Origin: Sphingobium sp.
GTDB lineage: Bacteria > Pseudomonadota > Alphaproteobacteria > Sphingomonadales > Sphingomonadaceae
Direction of reading: 5' to 3'
Length of the DNA: 64,000 bases
NCBI GenBank assembly: GCA_017744605.1
Contig: JAGIAZ010000010.1
Location: 90,927-154,926 of the forward strand
Under the pieces are notes generated by a model, which was given only the letters and a program-made list of their open reading frames with translations, was not told the DNA's origin and made no database searches. This document shows, in pieces, positions 38,210 to 47,283 of this stretch. The stretch's first letter is position 1. Each line of letters opens with the position of its first letter. Made by a program: the position numbers and the translations under genes.

Positions 38210-39463
38210 TCAGCGGAAGCGGACGAGCAGGTCCGGCCAATCGCCAAGCTGGGCGAACAGCTGGGTGGTGATCGGTCCTGAATCGTTGACGCCGGCGCGG
38301 GACAGCAGGATCGCGCCGACGAGCACCGACGACATGGCCTGCACGTCTGCGACCTCGACAGGGAGATCGGCCGGCGCATTCTGCTGCAGCCAGGGCATCA
38401 GGTTCTCGCCGCGCCGCCGGCGCATCTCCCGTGCGATCGGCCGCAGGTTCGGCCGCCGTGCCGCAGCCAGCGCGATCGCGAAGGATGCATAAGCCAGCTG
38501 GCCCGCGATCAGCGGCAATTCCTTGCTGTTCATCGCCGCCAGCGATTCCGATCGCACCATTTCGACAATCGCGTTCATGCCCAGTTCGACGAGATCGTCC
38601 TGCATGGGATAATGATAAGCCACCGAACTGTGCGGCATGCCGGCGCGGCGTGCGACTTCGCGATGCGTGACCGAATCCGTGCCGATATCCAGGATGAGAT
38701 CCGCGATGATCGCGCCGAAATTCTGGTCGCGCGTCGTGGTCAGCGTCTTGGCCGACCAGAAGGGGACGCCATTGGGCGATGGCTGGTCGCTGAGCGCGCG
38801 CATGTAGAGCACGCTGGGCACCGACGGCTTGCCGGTGAAGAGGCCGTGCCAAAGTCGCCTGATGCCTTCGCGGCGCATCCAACGATAGGCGTCGAATTCG
38901 TCGATGATGAGCGCGCGGGCGGCATCGTCGACGGCGAAGGCTTCGAGCGCCGCGACCATATCGAGGGTCTGCGGTTTCTCCTCGGCGCGATCCGCCATGG
39001 ATTGCCAGAGCTGTCGGTCCACGGCGATCCATTCGGCGATGGCAGGGCGAAGGCGCGGATTGGTCGCGGCGGCCTGGACGACCTCGCATTTGAAGTGCGA
39101 GCGCGACCGCCCCGCGCCACAGCGCATGCGCAGCACTTCCTCGGTAATCTCGATGACGGCCTCGAGTGGAAGCGTCTCCATGGACTGGACGAGTTGCAGC
39201 CAGGGTTCCAGATCGTCCCGGTCGGCCCGCGCGGCGAGTGCGATCAGATGGTCGAGCAGTTCGTCCTTCGAGCCGACCTGGCGCGCGAACGTCGCAATGG
39301 GATAGCCCAGCCGTCTGGCGAGCGGGCGCAGCGTGAGGCCGCCCAATCCTTCCTCGGCCATGATGGCGAGTGCAGCCGCCAGAAGGTCCGCATCTTGTGG
39401 CCTGCCATCCTGTCTTCCACAATCGTCGTCCGGTGCGATCGGGTTCTCATCGCCGACTGCCAA
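38210..39463 (-). CDS. tandem TetR-type regulator (two TetR units in one chain)
   Basis: A 417-residue protein containing two complete TetR-like halves. The first has LTLRPLARRLGYPIATFARQ followed by VGSKDELLDHL. The second, from about residue 225, has ADLILDIGTDSVTHREVARR followed by AGMPHSSVAYHYPMQDDLV. Such fusions act as single-chain pseudo-dimers. The start is TTG at 39463 with GGGGGAA seven bases upstream. It lies just upstream of the single-unit TetR gene and downstream of putA on the same strand. Confidence 0.82.
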   Translation of the reverse strand: MAVGDENPIAPDDDCGRQDGRPQDADLLAAALAIMAEEGLGGLTLRPLARRLGYPIATFARQVGSKDELLDHLIALAARADRDDLEPWLQLVQSMETLPLEAVIEITEEVLRMRCGAGRSRSHFKCEVVQAAATNPRLRPAIAEWIAVDRQLWQSMADRAEEKPQTLDMVAALEAFAVDDAARALIIDEFDAYRWMRREGIRRLWHGLFTGKPSVPSVLYMRALSDQPSPNGVPFWSAKTLTTTRDQNFGAIIADLILDIGTDSVTHREVARRAGMPHSSVAYHYPMQDDLVELGMNAIVEMVRSESLAAMNSKELPLIAGQLAYASFAIALAAARRPNLRPIAREMRRRRGENLMPWLQQNAPADLPVEVADVQAMSSVLVGAILLSRAGVNDSGPITTQLFAQLGDWPDLLVRFR

Positions 39464-39602
39464 CGCCCAGTTCCCCCAACTTCATTCCGTCCGCGGAGCA
39501 CGCCCTGTTTTCTGGCGTTGCCGGGATGGCTAGCATGGGCTTCGGCGTTCCGCGACCTCTATCGTTGTGGGCGATCTTTGCGCCGGTTGCTGGCGTGGCC
39601 GC

Positions 39603-42600
39603 TCAAAGATTGAGCAGCGCGGGGTCGCCGCCCTGGGCCGCGATGTTCACGGTCAGCGTCCGCTCGGTCGCATAGCGCAGGAGCGAATGGGGGCCGCCAG
39701 CCTTGGGGCCGGTGCCGGAGAGGCCTTCGCCGCCGAAGGGCTGGATGCCGACGACGGCGCCGATGATCGAGCGGTTGACATAGCAGTTGCCCGCCGGGAC
39801 CAGCGCCCGCACGCGCCGGCTGAACTCTTCGACGCGGCTGTGGACGCCGAGCGTGAGCCCGTAACCGCTGGCCGCGAACCGGCGGGCGACGCTCTCGAAT
39901 TCGCTCTGCCTGTATCGGTAGATGTGCAGGATCGGCCCGAAGACCTCGCGCTCCAGCCAGTCGGGCTCGGGCACCTGCGCCATTACGGGACCGAAATAGC
40001 TGCCACGCTTGCCAAGCGTGCCGATGTCCTTGGCGTGGAGGATCGTCGCATCGCGCTTCAGGCGTTTGATGTGCGCCTCGAGGGCCTCTCGTGCCTCCGC
40101 GTCGATGACGGGCCCCACGTCGCTCCCCGGATCGGCGGGATCGCCGATCACCAGCGCATCGAGCGCGCCTTTCAGCGTCTCGACGATCTCGTCGGCCGAG
40201 TCCTCCGGCAGGAACAGCATGCGCAATGCCGAGCAGCGCTGGCCCGCCGAGCCGAAAGCCGAAAGGATGACGTCGTCGACCACCTGCTCCTTGAGCGCGG
40301 TGGTGTCCACGAAGAGCCCGTTGAGGCCGCCCGTTTCGGCGATGAACGGGATGATCGGGCCGGGCCGCGCTGCGAGCGTACGGTTGATCGCCGCTGCCGT
40401 GTTGGTGCCGCCGGTGAAGGCAATGCCGTCCACGCCCGGATGCTCGGTCAGTGCCGCGCCGACGATCGCGCCGTCGCCCGGCAACAGCGCAAGGAGGTCC
40501 GGATCGAGACCGGCCTTATGGTAGAGTTTCACGGCCTCGCTCGCGACCAGCACGGTCTGCTCGGCCGGCTTGGCGAGCACGGCATTGCCCGCCGCCAGCG
40601 CCGCCGCGATCTGGCCGGTGAAGATGGCCAGCGGAAAGTTCCAGGGCGATATGCAGGCGAAGACGCCGCGCCCGGCCAGTTCGATGCTGTTGGTTTCGCC
40701 GGCTGGGCCGGGCAGGGGCAGCGGGCCGGCGAACTGCGCTTCGGCGAGCCCCGCATAATAGCGGCAAAAGTCTATGGCCTCGCGCACTTCGGAGACGCCA
40801 TCGTTCAGCGTCTTGCCGCCCTCGCGTGACAGCAGCGCGATGAAGCGGTCCGTCTCGCCTTCGAGCGCGTCGGCCATGGCCCGCAATATCTTGCCGCGGC
40901 CGGGCCCGCCGATCGCGTTCCAGCCCGGCTGGGCGGCGCGGGCACGATGCACGGCGTCCTCAATGTCGGCGGGCGTGGCGGCATAGGCCGTGCCGATGGT
41001 CTCGCCGTGATCTGCTGGATTATACCGCGCCTCGTCGGCGCCATCGGTCAGCAAGGCGCCACCGACGATCGGACCGGCGATGAGCCGCTCCCGCGCGCCC
41101 TCGGCGTTTACCCGCGCAGCGCATGTGCGCTCGGCGGCAATGCTGTAGTCGCGTCCCGGCGGATTGGGCCGCTGCGGACCATAGAGCAGGCCCGGCGGCG
41201 GGATCTTCGCGTGGCGATCGGGATGTGCCTCGACCGCGGCGACCGGATCGGAGACGACATGACTGGCCGGCACGTCCTCGTCGAGCAGCGAATGGACGAA
41301 GCTCGTGTTCGCGCCATTCTCCAGCAGGCGCCGCACAAGATAGGGCAGCAGTTCCTCATGCCCGCCGACCGGCGCATAGGCCCGCAGCCGCAGTTCGCCA
41401 TGGCGTGCCTCCGCCGCCTCATAGAGCGCCTCGCCCATGCCGTGCAGCCGCTGGTGCTCGATGGTCACGCCAGCCTCGGCGGCCATATGCCGCACCGCGA
41501 CCAGCGTATGCGCATTATGGGTGGCGAATTGCGGATAGAGATCGGGCGCTGCGGCGATCAGCGCGCGAGCGCAGGCGAGGTAGCTGAGATCGGTCGCGGC
41601 CTTGGTCGTGAACACCGGATAGTCCGGTCGTCCCGCCATCTGCGCGCGCTTCACCTCGCTGTCCCAATAGGCGCCCTTGACCAGCCGGACCATGATCCGC
41701 CGGCCGCTGTCCTTCGCCAGCCGCTGCAGCAGACCGAGCACCGCAAGGCCGCGCTTCTGATAGGCCTGCACGACGATGCCGAGACCCGTCCAGCGCTTGA
41801 GACCCGGTTCATGCGCGAGCCGTTCGAACAGCTTCAACGAGAGGACCAGCCGGTCCGCCTCCTCCGCGTCGATCGCGAAATTGAGATCATGCCGCGCGGC
41901 AATCTCCGCGAGCCTCAGCATCCGTGGATAGAGCTCTTCCCAGACGCGCGCTTCCTGCACGGCCTCATAGCGCGGACAGAGCGCGGAGAGCTTGACCGAC
42001 ACGCCATGGCCGAGTTCCGGCCCGGCGCCTTTCGATGCTTTCCCCACCGCTTCGATCGCATCGGCATAGATGCGCTCGTAGCGGGCTGCGTCGTCCGCGG
42101 TCCGCGCGCCTTCGCCGAGCATGTCGAAGGAGCACAGCATATCCTCCCGCTTGGCTCGCGCCAGCGCCGCTTCGATCGTCCGTCCGAGCACGAACTGCTC
42201 GCCCATGATCTTGACCGCCGTCGAGACCGCCTGCCGGATCACGGGTTCGCCGATGCGCCCCGCAAGACGCATGAACCAGCCGACCGGATCGTCGCGCTGT
42301 TCGTCGTCGACATCCACCAGCTTGCCGGTCAGCATCAGGCCCCAGGTCGACGCATTGACGAACATGCTGTCCGACGCGCCGAGATGGCGCGCCCAGTCGG
42401 CCGACCCGATCTTCTCGGCGATCAGCCGATCGCGCGTCTCCGCATCGGGCGTGCGCAGTAGCGCCTCCGCGAGGCACATGAGAGCAAGCCCTTCCTTCGT
42501 GCCGAGCGAGAATTGCTGCAGGAAGCTTTCGACCACGCCCTGCTTGCGGCGCGATTTGCGCGCGGCGGTGACCAGCGCCGTCGCCTGCTTGACGATGTGG

Positions 42601-42707
42601 ACGCGCTCAGCCTTGTCGAGCGGCTGCGCATCGAGCAACCCACGCACCGCTTCCGCTTCGCTGCGATATTTGATGTCGTCGAGGCTGTCCCAGTCGATAG
42701 CGGCCAT
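39603..42707 (-). CDS. putA: bifunctional proline dehydrogenase / glutamate-semialdehyde dehydrogenase
   Basis: A 1034-residue PutA of the short type, lacking the DNA-binding ribbon-helix-helix of E. coli PutA. Residues 1-500 form the FAD proline dehydrogenase barrel (VSVKLSAL, MVRLVKGAYWD, ATHNAHT, QRLHGMGEAL). The rest is the aldehyde dehydrogenase, with SPWNFPLAIFTGQ, the general-base Glu in ETGGLN and the nucleophile Cys in SAGQRCSAL. It oxidises proline to glutamate. Because it cannot repress itself, an external regulator is expected; see the palindrome at 42785. Confidence 0.96.
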   Translation of the reverse strand: MAAIDWDSLDDIKYRSEAEAVRGLLDAQPLDKAERVHIVKQATALVTAARKSRRKQGVVESFLQQFSLGTKEGLALMCLAEALLRTPDAETRDRLIAEKIGSADWARHLGASDSMFVNASTWGLMLTGKLVDVDDEQRDDPVGWFMRLAGRIGEPVIRQAVSTAVKIMGEQFVLGRTIEAALARAKREDMLCSFDMLGEGARTADDAARYERIYADAIEAVGKASKGAGPELGHGVSVKLSALCPRYEAVQEARVWEELYPRMLRLAEIAARHDLNFAIDAEEADRLVLSLKLFERLAHEPGLKRWTGLGIVVQAYQKRGLAVLGLLQRLAKDSGRRIMVRLVKGAYWDSEVKRAQMAGRPDYPVFTTKAATDLSYLACARALIAAAPDLYPQFATHNAHTLVAVRHMAAEAGVTIEHQRLHGMGEALYEAAEARHGELRLRAYAPVGGHEELLPYLVRRLLENGANTSFVHSLLDEDVPASHVVSDPVAAVEAHPDRHAKIPPPGLLYGPQRPNPPGRDYSIAAERTCAARVNAEGARERLIAGPIVGGALLTDGADEARYNPADHGETIGTAYAATPADIEDAVHRARAAQPGWNAIGGPGRGKILRAMADALEGETDRFIALLSREGGKTLNDGVSEVREAIDFCRYYAGLAEAQFAGPLPLPGPAGETNSIELAGRGVFACISPWNFPLAIFTGQIAAALAAGNAVLAKPAEQTVLVASEAVKLYHKAGLDPDLLALLPGDGAIVGAALTEHPGVDGIAFTGGTNTAAAINRTLAARPGPIIPFIAETGGLNGLFVDTTALKEQVVDDVILSAFGSAGQRCSALRMLFLPEDSADEIVETLKGALDALVIGDPADPGSDVGPVIDAEAREALEAHIKRLKRDATILHAKDIGTLGKRGSYFGPVMAQVPEPDWLEREVFGPILHIYRYRQSEFESVARRFAASGYGLTLGVHSRVEEFSRRVRALVPAGNCYVNRSIIGAVVGIQPFGGEGLSGTGPKAGGPHSLLRYATERTLTVNIAAQGGDPALLNL

Positions 42708-42784
42708 GGCTGGCTCCTGGCGGCGAGTGAGGGGTGCCGCGATCTTCCATCCTACATCCGCCTCGTCGCCTGCGAAAGACCTTC

Positions 42785-42801
42785 GCGTAATTTTATTACG
42801 C
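42785..42801. promoter_or_regulatory. perfect palindrome upstream of putA
   Basis: GCGTAAT-TTT-ATTACGC, 78 bases before the putA start and 160 before the divergent CmcJ-like start. The size and A/T-rich centre resemble Lrp/AsnC-family sites, and PutR of that family activates putA in other alphaproteobacteria. No such regulator is encoded beside it. Confidence 0.5.
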
Positions 42802-42960
42802 AGCTTCCATTCCCTCCCGTCTGCCCCCAGGTGCGTCGCTGCACAACATAACGCGCATTTTTGCAGCTCGCCGCGCTATATGGGCCGGGATCGTTGACAG
42901 GACATCGCATTGCTCCCCAAGGCTGTTCAAACGATCGTGCAAGTTGAGGAGAGAGCGCAC

Positions 42961-43872
42961 ATGGCCGTCGACACCATCGACATTGAAGAGAGCGTGCGCT
43001 CCGTCCAGGCCGACCTCAAATATCTGCTGCCGGGCACGCCGATCAACCGGCGCTTCGTCTCGGCGGGCGTCGAGGTGAACACCGGCAAATACGGCCCTTA
43101 TGAAGTGACGATCCGCGATGCGCGTCCGATCCGCGATCATTTCGGCCTCGCATCGCACGGCTTCAGGCTACTCGATGCGCCCACGGCCGTGAACGACTTC
43201 ACCGACACGCAAGAGGTCGAGGCCAAATATTCCGCCGAGGTCGAGCGCTATGTGCAGCAGGCCACCGGTGCCGATTTCGTCTGGGCCATGGGCTGGATGA
43301 TCCGCACCTCGGGTGACGTGGCCAGCCGCCAGAAGCAGCGCTCAGAAGGCGAATCCTATCAGCACCGCGCCGGCGTCCAGCCGCCTGCGGGCGAAGTCCA
43401 TGTCGACACCGATCCTGGCCGCCAGGTCCAGGCCGCCAACCGTGCCTATGCGAAGCTCCGGCCCGACGGTCCGGGCTATAAGCGGTTCATCATCTCGAGC
43501 TTCTGGCGCACCTATTCGCCGCCGCCGCAGGATTGCCCGCTGGCGCTCTGCGACGGCCGCAGCGTCCGTGACGACGAGGGCACGCCCAACACGCTCTGGG
43601 TGGTCGACAAGATCCCCGACGATCTGTTTGCCCCGATGCATGTTGCCGATGCGGACAATCCCATTGCGGCGGCGATCTTCCACCACAATCCTGACCATCG
43701 CTGGTGGTATTTCTCCAACATGGTCAAGGACGAGGCGCTGCTCTTCAAGTTCCACGACAGCGCGCAAGAGGGCGCCTGGCGCGTGCCGCACACGGCCTTC
43801 TGGGATTCGAGCCTGCCGGATGCCCAGCCGCGCGAGAGCATCGAATGCCGGAGCATCGCCTTCTTCGAATAG
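42961..43872 (+). CDS. CmcJ/NvfI-family oxidoreductase-like protein
   Basis: A 303-residue protein of the CmcJ/NvfI group, whose members include 2-oxoglutarate/Fe(II)-type oxygenases of secondary metabolism. The region GEVHVDTDPGR carries an HxD pair that could bind iron. Further conserved-looking parts are FIISSFWRTYSPPPQDCPLALCD and HNPDHRWWYFSNM. ATG at 42961 follows GGAG at nine bases. The substrate is unknown. It faces the methyltransferase gene across a 14-base gap. Confidence 0.78.
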   Translation: MAVDTIDIEESVRSVQADLKYLLPGTPINRRFVSAGVEVNTGKYGPYEVTIRDARPIRDHFGLASHGFRLLDAPTAVNDFTDTQEVEAKYSAEVERYVQQATGADFVWAMGWMIRTSGDVASRQKQRSEGESYQHRAGVQPPAGEVHVDTDPGRQVQAANRAYAKLRPDGPGYKRFIISSFWRTYSPPPQDCPLALCDGRSVRDDEGTPNTLWVVDKIPDDLFAPMHVADADNPIAAAIFHHNPDHRWWYFSNMVKDEALLFKFHDSAQEGAWRVPHTAFWDSSLPDAQPRESIECRSIAFFE

Positions 43873-43886
43873 GCGATTCGCCGCGA

Positions 43887-44894
43887 TTACGGCGTTGTTG
43901 CGTGCGCTTCGATCACCGAGAAATTCCCGTCGATGGAGGCGATGCGGCCGGTTCGCAGGCCTGCTTCACCCAGTAGTTTGCGATATTCGGCCTCCGTCCG
44001 CTCCTTCCCGCCCACGCCCAGCATAACGAGGTCGCCGCGGATGACGTCTTTGTCGGCGGATGAGACCGTCTCGGGCACGATCCGCTCGATGATGAGGACG
44101 GTGCCCGCGCCGATCGCATCGCGGCAGTGGCGAAGGATCGTCCGGCAGCGTTCGTCGTTCCAGTCATGGAGGATGAACTTGAGCAGGATGCAGTCTGCGC
44201 CCGCCGGCACCGTTTCGAAGAAGCTGCCGCCGAGATAGTCGACGCGCCCGCCCACACCTTGCTCGTCGAGCCACGTCTTGGCGGGATCCGCCAGTGCCGG
44301 CAGATCGTAGACCTGTCCTGCGAGCGCGGGATTGGCCTCGAGCGGTCCCACGAGCAGCGCACCATAGCCGCCACCCACGTCCATCAGTCGCGAGAAACCG
44401 GAAAAATCATAAGCGCCGGCGAGCGCACGCCCGACCCGCAGGCTGCCCTCGGCCATGGCGCGATTGAAGACATCGGCCGCCGCTGGATCGGCCTGCATAA
44501 CCGCGAAATGCTCCGGCCCGGATGGGATCGACGCCTCGCCGGTCTGCACGCTTGCTCCCAACCGCCCGAAGCTCTCCCAGATGCGCTCGCCCCAATGGCC
44601 GGCCATGCCGTTCAAGGAGTCCGGTGCATCGCGGCATAGCAATGCGCCGGTCGGAGTCAGCGTGAAGCGATCGCCGGGCAGGTGCTCGACGAGGCCCAGC
44701 GTGGCGAGCGCGCGCAGGAGCCGCATGACTCCGTCGGCATTGGCGTCGCTTGCGTGAGCAAGGGCCGTGCTCGCCGCCGCGCCGTTCGCCAGCGCATCGA
44801 ACAGGCCCAAAGCCACGCCTTGCCCGATGGCCTGTGTCTTCCAGCAGCCGGTGATCATGTCGATCAGGCCGGCACGGTCTGCTCCTTGTGCCAT
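43887..44894 (-). CDS. SAM-dependent O-methyltransferase (class II, AcnT/ASMT-like)
   Basis: A 335-residue enzyme. An N-terminal winged-helix dimerisation domain (LRALATLGLVEHLPGDRFTLTPTGALL) is followed by the methyltransferase fold with SAM motif LMDVGGGYGAL, the acidic IYDLP-like QVYDLPAL, and ILHDWNDERCRTILRHC carrying the catalytic His of plant-type O-methyltransferases. It begins two bases after the amidohydrolase stop. Likely methylates a phenolic hydroxyl. Confidence 0.87.
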   Translation of the reverse strand: MAQGADRAGLIDMITGCWKTQAIGQGVALGLFDALANGAAASTALAHASDANADGVMRLLRALATLGLVEHLPGDRFTLTPTGALLCRDAPDSLNGMAGHWGERIWESFGRLGASVQTGEASIPSGPEHFAVMQADPAAADVFNRAMAEGSLRVGRALAGAYDFSGFSRLMDVGGGYGALLVGPLEANPALAGQVYDLPALADPAKTWLDEQGVGGRVDYLGGSFFETVPAGADCILLKFILHDWNDERCRTILRHCRDAIGAGTVLIIERIVPETVSSADKDVIRGDLVMLGVGGKERTEAEYRKLLGEAGLRTGRIASIDGNFSVIEAHATTP

Positions 44895-44896
44895 AT

Positions 44897-45934
44897 TCAG
44901 TCGGCGAGCGGGGCGATGTGGAAGATGCGTTCCGCATTGCCGTGGCAGAGCGCATGGCGTTCGGAGTCCGTGCAGGGGAAGTTGTCGATGAAGTCCACGG
45001 ACGGCTTCATCGGCTGATAGGGATAGTCGATGGCCCACATGACGTTGTCGATGCCCAGCTTGTCGATCGCGTAACGCAGCGCGAGATTGTCCTCGACGCC
45101 GCTGTTGGTGATGACGAAATTGTCCTGGAAATATTCGGCCATGCTGCGCTTGGTCTTCCTGGAGCGACCGGCCTTCTGCGAGCGCGTATTCATGAAATTG
45201 AGGCGCCAGAGCCAGAATGGCACCGCCTCGCCCATATGGCCGATGCAGATCTTCAGCTTGGGGAAGGCGTCGAACACGCCGCCCGCCATCATACGCACGG
45301 CATGGGTGCCGACCTCCATGCCATAGCCCCACATCGCGCTGTCCATGCCGTAATCCTGCAGCGGCCCCTTGAAGCCATAGCTGGCCGCGCGCGGGTGGAT
45401 GTAGATGCAGCGGTCGAGTGCTTCGGCGGCTTCGAGGATTGGCCAGAATTTGGGGTCGTCGAGATATTCGTCATAGGTGTGGCTGTTGATCATGAAGCCG
45501 TTCATGCCGAGCTCGTTGATCGCGCGCTCCATTTCCTTGGCGGCGCGCTTGGGGCTGTGCGGCGCGAAGCTGGCAAGGCTGGCGAAGCGCAGCGGATATT
45601 TCCGGCAGAGGTCCGAGAGAATGTCGTTGGAGAGGATCGCCAGCTCCATCGCCGTGTCGGCGTCGAACATCTGCACGCCGGGCGCAGTCAGCGCGAGCAG
45701 GTGCATGTCGATGCCCAACTCGTCCATCTGCTTGAGGCGCATGCCCTCGGCGTCGAGCAGGCCATCGAGGAAATTCACGCCGGCGTATCGAGCGCCGCCG
45801 CCCTCCTGGTCGTAGATGCCCCTGACCAGCAGCTTGTCGAGGCTCTGCGAGGGACCGTTCGAGACCTTCTTGAGCTCTGCGGCGACCTCGGGGATCGACC
45901 AGGCTTCCTCGGTGGCGATCTTGCGGACTTTCAT
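44897..45934 (-). CDS. amidohydrolase-family decarboxylase (LigW / gamma-resorcylate decarboxylase-like)
   Basis: A 345-residue TIM-barrel protein. The metal-binding pattern is the decarboxylase one rather than a hydrolase: N-terminal IATEEAW in place of HxH, then YIHPRA, GHMGEAVPFWLWRLNF and AIDYPYQ. The LALTAPGVQMF and INSHTYDEYLDD segments closely recall 5-carboxyvanillate decarboxylase (LigW) and relatives, which release CO2 from phenolic acids without oxygen. Neighbours are an aromatic-acid-type transporter (four-base gap) and an O-methyltransferase. Confidence 0.85.
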   Translation of the reverse strand: MKVRKIATEEAWSIPEVAAELKKVSNGPSQSLDKLLVRGIYDQEGGGARYAGVNFLDGLLDAEGMRLKQMDELGIDMHLLALTAPGVQMFDADTAMELAILSNDILSDLCRKYPLRFASLASFAPHSPKRAAKEMERAINELGMNGFMINSHTYDEYLDDPKFWPILEAAEALDRCIYIHPRAASYGFKGPLQDYGMDSAMWGYGMEVGTHAVRMMAGGVFDAFPKLKICIGHMGEAVPFWLWRLNFMNTRSQKAGRSRKTKRSMAEYFQDNFVITNSGVEDNLALRYAIDKLGIDNVMWAIDYPYQPMKPSVDFIDNFPCTDSERHALCHGNAERIFHIAPLAD

Positions 45935-45938
45935 GGGG

Positions 45939-47177
45939 TCAGTCTCCTACAGAGGCGAGGCTTGGGGATTTGGTGGCGCGAGTCAGATAGGCGGCCAACG
46001 CGGCCGCGACGAGAAGCGGGACGATCGGCAGGAAGAAGAACTCGCGGGGCTGTCCGAGGCCGAGCATGAGCGCGGCCGATCCCGCCAGCGGACCGACAAC
46101 CGAGCCGACCCGGCCAACGCCGAGTGCCCAACCCAGGCCGAGGGCGCGCGTTTCTGCCGGATAAGTGGCGCCCGCCGATCCGTTGAGCGCATTTTGCGTA
46201 CCGACAATGAAAACGCCCTGCAGCACGATGAGTGCGGTCAGCGCCGTCGCGCCCCAGTCGGCGCCCGCGAGCAGGATCATGACCAGCGCCGCCATGGCGG
46301 CGAACGCACCGACGACTGGCCAGCGCCATCGTGCCAGCGCGAGGCTCGCGATCACGCCGCCGATGACACCGCCGCCATGACCCGCGGTCGCGATCCAGGC
46401 TGCCTCGCTTTGCGAATAGCCCTGCGCATTGATGATCAGGGGAATCCAGCCGGTAAGCAGATAGTTGATCATCAGCACGAGACCGAAAGCAAGCCAGATG
46501 GCGAATGTCTTGGCGCGTTCGCCGGGTGCGAGCAGCGTCAGGACGTTGCCGCCGCTGCGGACCTCGCCGCGCTTCAGCGCCGGGCTTTCCGGCAGGCCCA
46601 GCCAGAGCAAAGCCGCAATGATGAGCGGCAACACGCCGCCCGCCATGAACACTTCCCGCCAGCCATAGCCTTGCTTGAAGAGGATGGCTGCGACCGCACC
46701 GGCGACTGTGCCGCCGAACGTGATGCCGATGCCGATCATGCCGGTCGCCGTGGCGAGAAGGCGCTGCGGCGCCATTTCACCGCCCAGGGCCAGGGCATTG
46801 GGCAGCACCGCGCCGATGCCGATACCGATCAGGAAGCGCAGCGCGACAAGCTCGGTAATGCCGGTCGCGACAGCGGCGATCAGCGACAGGACACCGTAAG
46901 CCGTGCACGCGCCGATGATGATCGTGCGGCGCCCGAAGCGATCGCCGAGCGGCGCCAGGAACATCGCGCCGAGCAGCACGCCGAACAGGCTGGCGCTGAG
47001 CAGCGGACCGATGTCGGCGCGGGTGATGCCGAAGCTCGAGACGATATTGGGCGCTGCCATGTTGGCGGCCTGCAGGTCGAAGCCCTCGACCACGAGCGAG
47101 AGCAGCACGAGCAGGAAACCGAGCCAGCTCCGTCCTGCCGATATCGTGCCGGCCCCGCCTGCCTGGTTGTCGGCCAT
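45939..47177 (-). CDS. MFS transporter, aromatic-acid:H+ symporter type
   Basis: A 412-residue, twelve-helix transporter. The first helix ends in VEGFDLQAANMAAP, which has the D-x-x-D-like motif of the AAHS subfamily. The loop 2-3 motif is GDRFGRRTIIIG, and GLPESPAL lies after helix 6. The start at 47177 (MADNQ) is preferred because GGGAGGGG lies five bases before it. The ATG at 47192 overlaps that site. First gene of the transporter-decarboxylase-methyltransferase unit, consistent with uptake of a phenolic acid. Confidence 0.9.
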   Translation of the reverse strand: MADNQAGGAGTISAGRSWLGFLLVLLSLVVEGFDLQAANMAAPNIVSSFGITRADIGPLLSASLFGVLLGAMFLAPLGDRFGRRTIIIGACTAYGVLSLIAAVATGITELVALRFLIGIGIGAVLPNALALGGEMAPQRLLATATGMIGIGITFGGTVAGAVAAILFKQGYGWREVFMAGGVLPLIIAALLWLGLPESPALKRGEVRSGGNVLTLLAPGERAKTFAIWLAFGLVLMINYLLTGWIPLIINAQGYSQSEAAWIATAGHGGGVIGGVIASLALARWRWPVVGAFAAMAALVMILLAGADWGATALTALIVLQGVFIVGTQNALNGSAGATYPAETRALGLGWALGVGRVGSVVGPLAGSAALMLGLGQPREFFFLPIVPLLVAAALAAYLTRATKSPSLASVGD

Positions 47178-47283
47178 ATGTTCCCCTCCCATCGGCCACG
47201 CTCGGCCCGCGCTCCTTAGAGCCGGGCGGGGCGGGATGAGGCAAGCAGGAAATCGGGTTCGTTCCGCCCTGTGGCGAAGGACG

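Noticed and set aside
37488..39422. 644-codon frame joining the TetR gene to sequence upstream
   Set aside because: Only the part after the ATG at 38153 is a TetR protein. The upstream part overlaps the double TetR gene in another frame and reads as random Arg/Gly/His-rich sequence.
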